Assembly: GCA_003023665.1 (NCBI GenBank)
Contig: PXYR01000034.1
Location: forward strand, 1-7,629
Length of the DNA stretch: 7,629 nucleotides
Source: Bacteroidota bacterium
GTDB lineage: Bacteria; Bacteroidota; Bacteroidia; Flavobacteriales; Schleiferiaceae
Direction of reading: 5' to 3'
This document shows positions 1 to 6,217 of the stretch, one piece after another; the stretch's first letter is position 1, and every line of letters starts with the position of its first letter. A program made the position numbers and the translations under genes. A model generated the notes under the pieces. That model had not been told where the DNA came from. It saw only the letters and a list, made by a program, of their open reading frames with translations, and did no database searches.

Positions 1-142
1 AGTTCTTAAATAGTTCACCGAGTTCATCGGGTAAACTTTGTAGCTTCACTTGCTTGGTTGCTTTAGAGAAGGCTAAAATATTTTGGATGCTTTTTTCAGA
101 GGCTCCAACCTCCAAATGTTCATAAGGTAAAGTTTTTCCCAT
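1..142 (-). CDS. Partial small hypothetical protein downstream of the sigma factor
   Basis: An open frame begins at an ATG (complement of CAT at 140-142) and runs off the left edge after about 47 codons, so the C-terminus is not visible. The protein starts MGKTLPYEHLEV and continues with a mostly helical-looking, charged stretch. No transmembrane segment, signal peptide, HTH or cysteine motif is visible, and I do not recognise the family. It lies 58 bp downstream of the sigma factor gene on the same strand, with no terminator-like hairpin between them, so co-transcription is plausible. The position is where an anti-sigma factor often sits, but the visible part lacks the zinc-finger HxxxCxxC motif and the membrane helix usual for those, so I do not call it one. 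Support is an uninterrupted frame, a sensible start and operon-like placement; a chance ORF is still possible at this length. Confidence 0.5.
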   Translation of the reverse strand, partial: MGKTLPYEHLEVGASEKSIQNILAFSKATKQVKLQSLPDELGELFKN

Positions 143-200
143 GGGCTACGTTTAATTTATCTAATAACGTCAACCCTTAAACACTTCGTATATCAACGGA

Positions 201-785
201 TTAAAATTCTAAACTAATATTATGCTTCACCATAAGTTTCTGGATATTACCCACTGCATAGCGCATTCTACCGAGTGCAGTGTTTATGCTAACATTGGTT
301 TCTTCTGCAATTTCTTTAAAGCTGTAATTACAAAAGATTCGCAATTCTAAAACCTGCCTTTGCTCCTCTGGGAGGTACGTGATGAGCTTATGCAAATCTT
401 CATTTATTTGTGATTCAATCAATTCTTGCTCAAACGGCTGGTCGCTTTCTCCATAGGTATCAAACACGGTAAATTCACCGTTAGGGCGAAATTCTTTTTT
501 TCGAGATTCTCTTCGGAAAAAGTCCAATGTAGTATTGTTGGCAACACGAATAGCCCAGGGAAGGAATTTGCCTTTCTCTTCATAATTAGATTTGCGCAAG
601 GAGCGAATTATCTTAATAAATGTTTCTTGAAACAGATCATCAGCAATCTCTGAATCTTGAACTTTTGAATAAATCTGAAGGAAAATACGTTTTTGGTGTC
701 TACGAATTAACACCTCAAAAGCTTGCTCATTTCCGTCACGGTACTGCGCCACTAAATCGTGGTCTTCTAGCTTACTTAATTTCAT
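201..785 (-). CDS. RNA polymerase sigma-70 family factor, ECF (RpoE-like) type
   Basis: This 194-residue protein has the two-domain plan of extracytoplasmic-function sigma factors, which direct core RNA polymerase to a particular promoter set. Sigma region 2 spans about residues 20-95: the core-binding part contains DDLFQETFIKI (49-59), and the region 2.3/2.4 segment WAIRVANNTTLDFFRR (77-92) would melt and read the -10 element. An acidic linker (about 100-130) leads to region 4 (about 131-186), with LPEEQRQVLELR followed by a helix-turn-helix beginning FKEIAEETNVSINTALGRMR, which would read the -35 element. The length is typical of the class. There is no recognisable anti-sigma gene next to it; the downstream neighbour is a small unknown gene. 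It is transcribed divergently from uvrA. The upstream spacer holds only an imperfect -7-like sequence for this strand (complement of 860-868, with a 3-nt instead of 2-nt gap). The target regulon cannot be deduced. Confidence 0.95.
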   Translation of the reverse strand: MKLSKLEDHDLVAQYRDGNEQAFEVLIRRHQKRIFLQIYSKVQDSEIADDLFQETFIKIIRSLRKSNYEEKGKFLPWAIRVANNTTLDFFRRESRKKEFRPNGEFTVFDTYGESDQPFEQELIESQINEDLHKLITYLPEEQRQVLELRIFCNYSFKEIAEETNVSINTALGRMRYAVGNIQKLMVKHNISLEF

Positions 786-914
786 AACATTAAGGATTTA
801 GCGTAACAGTATCTCTATAGGCAAGTCTTTTAATTTGTGGTCAATATACGAGAAAGAATCAAATACTATTCCAAAATGATGTATTTCTAAGGAACTGTAG
901 GCGGGTTTTAAGGT

Positions 915-922
915 TACATTTG
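915..922 (+). promoter_or_regulatory. Candidate Bacteroidota -7 promoter element for uvrA
   Basis: TACATTTG matches the Bacteroidota -7 consensus TAnnTTTG exactly and ends 20 bp before the uvrA ATG, which would give a leader of roughly 10-15 nt. No TTG/TTTG -33 element is found at the usual 17-23 nt spacing upstream, so the promoter is only half supported. The rest of the 157-bp divergent spacer (786-942) shows no long inverted repeat or LexA-like palindrome that I could identify. Confidence 0.4.
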
Positions 923-942
923 TGTTTTGACTCCAACTATAC

Positions 943-3717
943 ATGACCGAATTCATTGAAATTAAGCGTGCCTCTGTACATAACCTAAAAGAGGTAAGCA
1001 TAAATATTCCTCGTAATCGACTCGTAGTTATTACCGGTGTTAGTGGTTCTGGTAAAAGTTCCTTGGCTTTTGACACCCTATTCGCTGAAGGGCAAAGACG
1101 ATATGTAGAGAGTTTAAGTTCGTATGCCCGCCAATTTCTAGGAAAACTAGACAAGCCAAAGGTGGAATACATTAAAGGTATTCCCCCAGCTGTAGCCATT
1201 CAGCAGAAAGTGAGTAGCAAAAATCCTAGATCTACAGTAGGTACAACAACGGAAATCTATGACTATTTAAAGCTCTTGTATGCGCGCATAGGACGAACCT
1301 ATAGTCCTGTTTCGGGTAAAGAAGTGAAGAGGCATCAAGTAGAAGATGTTATTGACTTTATCTCTCAAAAAAAAGACGGTGTTCGATTTCTAATTATTGC
1401 TCCGGTAACCTATAGAGACAGAAGTGCCATTCAACACCTAACTATCTTGGCATCACAAGGGTTTGCGAGAATCATGGTAGACGGCAATATTGAGCGTATA
1501 GAGGATGTTATTGATGCCGGCACTTACAATAAAGAAATCATTGAATTAGTCATTGACAGAGCCATAGCTCGCAAGGACGATCAAGAAAATATACACCGCT
1601 TACAAGATTCCATACAAACCGCTTTCTATGAAGGACGCGGTACTTGTCTCCTGGATTTCTTAGATGGGAATCAACCTACAGAATTCAACAATTCCTTCGA
1701 AGCAGATGGGATTACATTCACTGAGCCTAGCATTCATCTCTTTAGCTTCAATAATCCCGTAGGGGCGTGCCCTACTTGTGAAGGGTTTGGCAGTATTATA
1801 GGCGTTGATGAAGACTTAGTTATTCCAAATCAAACCCTTAGCGTATATGAGGGAGCCGTTGCACCGTGGAAAGGTGAAACCATGAGCAAATGGAAAAACA
1901 AGTTTATCCTTGGCGCTAGCGAGGCGGGCTTTCCCATTCATAGGCCGTATATGGAGCTTTCCGATGAGGAAAAAGAAATCCTTTGGGAAGGTGGAAAAGG
2001 ATTCAAAGGAATCAATTCCTTTTTCACGCATTTGGAGCGTAAGAAATACAAGATTCAATTTCGAGTAATGCTGAGCCGCTATCGCGGTCGAACCAAATGC
2101 TCCTCTTGCAAAGGCAAACGCTTGAAGCAAGAGGCCTCTTATGTTAAGATAGGTGGAATCGCACTGCACGAATTGGTCGAGTTGCCTTTAAACAAATTAG
2201 CTCATTTTTTTAATGAACTTCATCTTGATGAGCGCGATTCTGAAATTGCAAAACGGCTACTCACAGAAATCACCACACGAATAGAATTTTTAATGAACGT
2301 TGGGTTATCCTACCTCACGCTTAATAGAACAAGTAATACGTTAAGTGGCGGAGAAAGTCAGCGAATTCAATTGGCAACCTCTTTGGGGTCGGCACTTGTT
2401 GGGTCTCTTTACATATTGGACGAACCGAGTATTGGCCTACACCCTTTTGATGCACAACAATTAATTAAAGTCATTAAAGCCCTGCGAGATAAAGGAAATA
2501 CCGTGGTGGTGGTAGAGCATGAAGAAGCATTCATGCAGGCAGCCGATTACCTCATTGACATAGGACCTGCCGCAGGTAATTTAGGTGGTGAAATTGTTGC
2601 CTCAGGGTTACCAAAATCAGTATTATCGCACCAAACTAGCTTAACCGCAGGGTACTTGACAGGACGATTGGAAATCCCCCTTCCCCTCTCTGTTAGAACG
2701 CCATCAGGATTCATTAATCTGCAAGGCGCAAGGCAGCACAACCTAAAGGGTTTTGATGTAGCCATACCACTCGGCTTATTTTCAGTAGTTGCAGGAGTGA
2801 GCGGCTCAGGAAAAAGTACTTTAATTAAGAAAATTCTTTACCCTGCTCTAAAAAAGCATCTTGAACAAGTAGGTGAACGACCGGGCTTACACAAAGCGTT
2901 GGTTGGTGATTTGGAACAATTGCACCACGTGGAAATGGTAGACCAAAATCCTATTGGAAAATCATCCCGTTCAAACCCAGTGACCTATTTAAAAGCTTAT
3001 GACGATATCAGATCACTTTTTGCAGGAACTGAATTGTCAAAAGTCAGAGGATACAAACCCAAACACTTTAGTTTCAATACAGACGGAGGGCGTTGTGATA
3101 CATGTAAGGGTGAAGGTGAGGTGACCATAGAAATGCAATTCATGGCAGATGTTCATTTACCGTGTGAAGATTGTAATGGACACCGTTTCAAAGCAGAAAT
3201 CCTTGAAGTCAAGGTTCAGGATAAAAGCATTTCAGACATACTTGAATGTACCATAGATGAGGCAATAGCATTCTTTAGGACCATCAAACAAATAAAAATC
3301 GCAGATAAACTACAACCGCTTCAAGATGTAGGCTTAGGCTACGCAGCTGTTGGGCAAAGTAGTTCTACATTAAGCGGTGGTGAAGCCCAACGCGTTAAAT
3401 TGGCCTATTTCCTATCTAAAGGCAATAAAGCTGGAAATACATTGTTCCTCTTTGATGAACCAACAACAGGCTTGCATTTTGACGATGTTAAAAAACTACT
3501 CGTGGCCTTCAATGCATTAGTGGACATGGGTCACACCGTCCTAGTAATTGAGCATGATTTAGACGTTATTCAACGGTCTGATTACCTAATTGAAATTGGA
3601 CCTAAGGGAGGTGAAGAAGGAGGCCAGTTATTGTACTGCGGTCAGCCGGAAGGGATTATGAACGTTAAAGGAAGTCCCACGGCTGCTTCTTTTCTGTCAA
3701 AAAAGAAAATAAAGTAA
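943..3717 (+). CDS. uvrA: UvrABC excinuclease subunit A
   Basis: UvrA is the damage-recognition ATPase of nucleotide excision repair; it loads UvrB onto lesions. This 924-residue protein (E. coli UvrA has 940) carries two complete ABC ATPase modules: Walker A GVSGSGKSS at 32-40 and GVSGSGKST at 618-626, signatures LSGGESQ at 467-473 and LSGGEAQ at 810-816, and Walker B/DEP motifs at about 493 and 838. The region of about 125-245, inside the first module, resembles the UvrB-binding domain, so it is not a UvrA2-type protein lacking that domain. The C-terminal zinc module is intact (C718, C721, C741, C744), as are C276/C279 and C386/C389. The CxxC that normally precedes C276/C279 is replaced (residues 253-256 read EADG), and a Cys-Pro-x-His/Cys motif near 121-124 reads SPVS. 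The ATG at 943 gives the usual N-terminus. It stands alone on this strand, ends before a strong terminator, and is divergent from the sigma factor gene. Confidence 0.97.
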   Translation: MTEFIEIKRASVHNLKEVSINIPRNRLVVITGVSGSGKSSLAFDTLFAEGQRRYVESLSSYARQFLGKLDKPKVEYIKGIPPAVAIQQKVSSKNPRSTVGTTTEIYDYLKLLYARIGRTYSPVSGKEVKRHQVEDVIDFISQKKDGVRFLIIAPVTYRDRSAIQHLTILASQGFARIMVDGNIERIEDVIDAGTYNKEIIELVIDRAIARKDDQENIHRLQDSIQTAFYEGRGTCLLDFLDGNQPTEFNNSFEADGITFTEPSIHLFSFNNPVGACPTCEGFGSIIGVDEDLVIPNQTLSVYEGAVAPWKGETMSKWKNKFILGASEAGFPIHRPYMELSDEEKEILWEGGKGFKGINSFFTHLERKKYKIQFRVMLSRYRGRTKCSSCKGKRLKQEASYVKIGGIALHELVELPLNKLAHFFNELHLDERDSEIAKRLLTEITTRIEFLMNVGLSYLTLNRTSNTLSGGESQRIQLATSLGSALVGSLYILDEPSIGLHPFDAQQLIKVIKALRDKGNTVVVVEHEEAFMQAADYLIDIGPAAGNLGGEIVASGLPKSVLSHQTSLTAGYLTGRLEIPLPLSVRTPSGFINLQGARQHNLKGFDVAIPLGLFSVVAGVSGSGKSTLIKKILYPALKKHLEQVGERPGLHKALVGDLEQLHHVEMVDQNPIGKSSRSNPVTYLKAYDDIRSLFAGTELSKVRGYKPKHFSFNTDGGRCDTCKGEGEVTIEMQFMADVHLPCEDCNGHRFKAEILEVKVQDKSISDILECTIDEAIAFFRTIKQIKIADKLQPLQDVGLGYAAVGQSSSTLSGGEAQRVKLAYFLSKGNKAGNTLFLFDEPTTGLHFDDVKKLLVAFNALVDMGHTVLVIEHDLDVIQRSDYLIEIGPKGGEEGGQLLYCGQPEGIMNVKGSPTAASFLSKKKIK

Positions 3718-3825
3718 GATTAAAATCTTGACTTTTCTTACGCAGTTTATGAACTAAATATGAGCTTTTAACGTTATGATAATGTAAGATACCCTTATAG
3801 GTAGCTTAGGTTTATTGGTTTGGTT

Positions 3826-3857
3826 TACGGCTCGCTCACGCGAGCCGTACTTTTTTT
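3826..3857 (+). terminator. Rho-independent terminator of uvrA
   Basis: A perfect 10-bp GC-rich stem (arms TACGGCTCGC and GCGAGCCGTA) with a 4-nt TCAC loop is followed after one base by seven T residues, a textbook intrinsic terminator for plus-strand transcription. It lies 108 nt beyond the uvrA stop codon. The stretch between (3718-3825) holds no ORF of note or convincing promoter. Read on the minus strand the hairpin lacks a downstream U-tract, so it should not terminate the convergent methyltransferase transcript, which ends at 3870, efficiently. Confidence 0.9.
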
Positions 3858-3869
3858 GGCCCAGAGGGT

Positions 3870-4655
3870 TCATTGCTGCGACCTCCAATGATACATCAGT
3901 AATGCAGCGCTCACACTCACATTTAACGAATCAATAGTTTCACCCTCCATGGGTATAATGATATTCTCAAAATCATTTGTGACCCACGTTTCGCTTAACC
4001 CATTTGCTTCTTCGCCTAGTACTATAGCACATTTATTAGGCCATTTAATATTGAACATAGAATGTGCATCCTCATGTAGATTGGTAACATAAACTTTTCT
4101 GCCGTTGCTGTTAAATGACCGAATAAGCTCTTCTGAGCTGGCGGTGATTAAAGGGATTTCAAACAATGCACCTGTAGAATTACGAATAACGTTGGGACTA
4201 TAGGGGTCTACTGCAGAATCAGCAAGAATAACCGCATCAACTCCTGCGGCACATGCGGTACGTAGACATGCCCCAAGATTACCCGGTTTTTCAATCCCCT
4301 CAAGGACAAGCAAGCATTTTGCTGATTCCAATAGTTCTTGATATTCATTCATTCCACTGTCTGGAACAGCAAATACGGCAACGGCACATTCCGTGGTATT
4401 GCGGTAGGCTAGTTTTTGAAATACTTTGGGTGTGGCTTTATAATAGTTTGGAAAAGAAGCGGATTGAAGAGGTACGTCACTTCCCTCTAATTGCCACAAC
4501 TCTTTAGGCACCCAATTTGAAGCTAAGGCTCTGTTTATTTCTCTTGCGCCTTCAACAATACAAAGCCCGCGCGATTTCCGCTCCTTAGATTTGGTTAGTA
4601 ATTGAACAATGTCCTTTACTTTTGGATTGGTAGTACTTGAAATGACTAGGCTCAT
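3870..4655 (-). CDS. TrmH/SpoU-family RNA 2'-O-ribose methyltransferase
   Basis: From the chosen start this is a 261-residue SPOUT-class, S-adenosylmethionine-dependent methyltransferase that would modify a ribose 2'-OH in rRNA or tRNA. Residues 1 to about 100 form the L30e-like substrate-binding domain (for example ERKSRGLCIVEGAREINRAL), and about 112-258 form the trefoil-knot catalytic domain. The three SpoU motifs are visible: motif 1 GNLGACLRTA (125-134, with N126 and the catalytic-type R132), motif 2 IVLGEEANGLS (211-221) and motif 3 starting IPMEGETIDSLNVSVSAALL (234-253). The target nucleotide cannot be read from sequence; RlmB-like 23S rRNA or tRNA targets are both possible. I chose the ATG at 4653-4655 because it gives the short N-terminus MSLVISSTTNPK expected in this family. 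A longer frame to 4724 adds a spurious hydrophobic leader and would overlap the SUI1 gene. Its start lies 4 bp from the divergent SUI1 start. No -7 consensus was found for it within the first part of SUI1. Confidence 0.93.
   Translation of the reverse strand: MSLVISSTTNPKVKDIVQLLTKSKERKSRGLCIVEGAREINRALASNWVPKELWQLEGSDVPLQSASFPNYYKATPKVFQKLAYRNTTECAVAVFAVPDSGMNEYQELLESAKCLLVLEGIEKPGNLGACLRTACAAGVDAVILADSAVDPYSPNVIRNSTGALFEIPLITASSEELIRSFNSNGRKVYVTNLHEDAHSMFNIKWPNKCAIVLGEEANGLSETWVTNDFENIIIPMEGETIDSLNVSVSAALLMYHWRSQQ
4590..4624 (+). promoter_or_regulatory. Candidate Bacteroidota promoter for the SUI1-like gene
   Basis: TTTG at 4590-4593 (-33-like) and TACTTTTG at 4617-4624 (exact TAnnTTTG, -7) are separated by 23 nt, the upper end of the 17-23 nt spacing known for Bacteroidota housekeeping promoters. 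Transcription would start near 4631, leaving a leader of about 30 nt before the ATG at 4660. The promoter lies entirely inside the 5' coding part of the divergent methyltransferase gene, as it must given the 4-bp gap between the two starts. Confidence 0.55.
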
Positions 4656-4659
4656 AATT

Positions 4660-5019
4660 ATGGCAAAAAAGAATAAACCAAAGAAAATCAATTTAGAGGA
4701 CTTGGGAGGCTTTGTATTTAGCACAAATCCTGAATTTAATTATGATAGCGATCAAGAAGAAGAACAGATTCTTCCTGGTGAACAATTACTAGAACTTCAT
4801 TTTGAAAAAAAAGGACGCGGAGGAAAACAGGTCGTTATAATTAGAGGCTTTCAGGGTCCGGACAAAGAACTACTGGAATTGGGAAAGCGCCTCAAACAAA
4901 CATGCGGCGTAGGCGGTAGTGCCAAGCATGGAGAAATTATTCTTCAGGGAAATGTGAGAGATAAAGCCCGTGACTTTCTAGAAAAAGAAGGATTTAAGAC
5001 CAAAAGGGTTGGTGGATAG
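4660..5019 (+). CDS. SUI1/eIF1-family (YciH-like) translation factor homologue
   Basis: This 119-residue protein belongs to the SUI1 family, whose archaeal and eukaryotic members (aIF1/eIF1) monitor start-codon selection on the small ribosomal subunit. The role of bacterial members such as E. coli YciH is less settled. The N-terminal third (MAKKNKPKKINLEDLGGFVF, then an acidic DSDQEEEQ stretch) looks flexible. The SUI1 fold follows from about residue 45: FEKKGRGGKQVVIIRGFQG, a helix with LLELGKRLKQTCGVGGSAK, then EIILQGNVRDKARDFLEKEG and a basic C-terminus KTKRVGG. CGVGGSAK and the GRGGK loop are family hallmarks. The ATG at 4660 is preferred over an in-frame ATG at 4609, because the upstream 17 residues would overlap both the candidate promoter and the methyltransferase coding sequence. 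The gene is monocistronic and ends 29 bp from the convergent bshA stop, with no hairpin terminator in that gap. Confidence 0.93.
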   Translation: MAKKNKPKKINLEDLGGFVFSTNPEFNYDSDQEEEQILPGEQLLELHFEKKGRGGKQVVIIRGFQGPDKELLELGKRLKQTCGVGGSAKHGEIILQGNVRDKARDFLEKEGFKTKRVGG

Positions 5020-5048
5020 AACTGCTGCGTAAAAGAAAATCAACGGAT

Positions 5049-6200
5049 TTATTTTAGTCTATTCTCTTTGCCCTCTTGGATACTTGAAAGTGCGCGATTA
5101 TACACTTCCTCATATTTAGGCACTATAGTATCCATAGAAAATTCCTTTGCGCGTTCGTATGCATTGTTTCTGAATTCCTGATGTAACTCAGGGTTTTGAA
5201 GCAGCTTAAGACTGTAATTTGCCATGGTTTCCACATCGCCAATAGTAGCTAAGTAGCCGGTAACGCCATGCACATTTACCTCACGTATACCCCCTGCATT
5301 TGAACTTATAACAGGTACTTTAGCCGCCATAGCCTCCAAGGCTACTAAACCAAAACTTTCTGTAGCAGAGGTCAAAAGAAATAGATCAGACATACAGAGC
5401 AACTTCTTTATTTCAGTAGTTTTTCCTAAAAATTTTACTTTGGAATAGATTCCTAAATCTTTAGCCTGCTGCTCGGCTTTCTCTCGCTCTGGTCCATCCC
5501 CTATCATCAACAAGATGGCTTCCTCTTCATTTTGAATTCTATAAAAGATGTCTATGATATCTGGAATACGCTTTACGGAACGCATGTTGGAAATATGCGT
5601 AACGATTTTTTCCCCATTGGGCGCTATTTGCGAACGTTGGCAAGGAACATCCTTTTGGTATAAGCTCAAATCAACAAAGTTTGGGATGACTTCAATCTTA
5701 TTTTTGACCACAAAAGAACGCAGCGTGTTTTCTTTTAAACTTTGACTTACAGAGGTAACAATATCACTCTTATTAATGGAAAAAGTAACTGCAGGTTTAT
5801 ACGAAGGATTTTTTCCTACCAACGTGATGTCCGTTCCGTGTAAGGTGGTCACAACAGGTATATAAATTCCTTTTTCAAGTAAAATTTTCTTTGCCATATA
5901 GGCTGCGTAAGCATGTGGAATGGCATAATGTACGTGGAGAATATCGATACCTTCAGTGAGCACCGTATCCACCATTTTGGAGCTTAAGGCCAATTCGTAA
6001 GGTTGATATTCAAACAATGGATAGTCGTGAACATTTACCTCATGGTAATAAATATTTGGCTCAAAAATATCTAATCGAACAGGTTGACTGTAGGTTATAA
6101 AATGAACTTCATGGCCTTTTTTAGCCATTTGAATTCCTAGTTCGGTTGCGACTACCCCGGAGCCGCCGAATGTGGGGTAACATACGACACCTATCTTCAT
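5049..6200 (-). CDS. bshA: N-acetyl-alpha-D-glucosaminyl L-malate synthase (bacillithiol synthesis)
   Basis: BshA transfers GlcNAc from UDP-GlcNAc to L-malate, the first step in making bacillithiol, the low-molecular-weight thiol of many Firmicutes and Bacteroidota. The 383 residues match the family length (377 in B. subtilis) and the GT-B, GT4 architecture: an N-terminal Rossmann domain opening MKIGVVCYPTFGGSGVVATE with the GGSG donor loop (12-15), HVHYAIPHAYAAY from about 89, and the highly typical TTLHGTDITLVG (118-129). The C-terminal domain carries the EX7E motif as E281 and E289 in ESFGLVALEAMA, plus the nucleotide-binding region around GDGPER (234-239). The protein is presumably cytosolic. 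It begins 17 bp after the stop of the GH3/beta-lactamase gene on the same strand, with no terminator or promoter consensus in the gap, so it is probably co-transcribed and downstream. The later pathway genes bshB and bshC are not in this window. Confidence 0.96.
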   Translation of the reverse strand: MKIGVVCYPTFGGSGVVATELGIQMAKKGHEVHFITYSQPVRLDIFEPNIYYHEVNVHDYPLFEYQPYELALSSKMVDTVLTEGIDILHVHYAIPHAYAAYMAKKILLEKGIYIPVVTTLHGTDITLVGKNPSYKPAVTFSINKSDIVTSVSQSLKENTLRSFVVKNKIEVIPNFVDLSLYQKDVPCQRSQIAPNGEKIVTHISNMRSVKRIPDIIDIFYRIQNEEEAILLMIGDGPEREKAEQQAKDLGIYSKVKFLGKTTEIKKLLCMSDLFLLTSATESFGLVALEAMAAKVPVISSNAGGIREVNVHGVTGYLATIGDVETMANYSLKLLQNPELHQEFRNNAYERAKEFSMDTIVPKYEEVYNRALSSIQEGKENRLK

Positions 6201-6217
6201 GCTTCAAAAATACTTGT

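Noticed and set aside
426..653. Open frames antisense to the sigma factor, uvrA, methyltransferase, bshA and GH3 genes (for example 426-653 and 798-1199)
   Set aside because: They lie opposite or across strongly recognisable genes, show no protein-family features and have no promoter or context support.
3716..3729. Small inverted repeat AAGATT-AA-AATCTT at the end of uvrA
   Set aside because: The 6-bp AT-rich arms with a 2-nt loop are too weak for a terminator; the GC-rich hairpin with a T-run at 3826-3857 is far better.
3807..3814. TAGGTTTA as a possible -7 element for a small RNA ending at the uvrA terminator
   Set aside because: It mismatches the final G of TAnnTTTG, and transcription would begin only a few bases before the terminator stem.
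4609..4659. Upstream in-frame ATG extending the SUI1 protein by 17 residues
   Set aside because: It would precede the probable transcription start and overlap the divergent gene; the family-like N-terminus begins at MAKK (4660).
4656..4724. 23-residue N-terminal extension of the methyltransferase containing a hydrophobic run (LIFFGLFFFAII) that looks like a signal or membrane segment
   Set aside because: It is the complement of the A-rich start of the SUI1 gene, and cytosolic SPOUT methyltransferases do not carry such a leader. The start at 4655 gives the expected N-terminus.
5020..5048. Possible bidirectional terminator between the SUI1 gene and bshA
   Set aside because: No inverted repeat is visible in the 29-bp convergent gap; termination may occur inside the opposing gene or be factor dependent.
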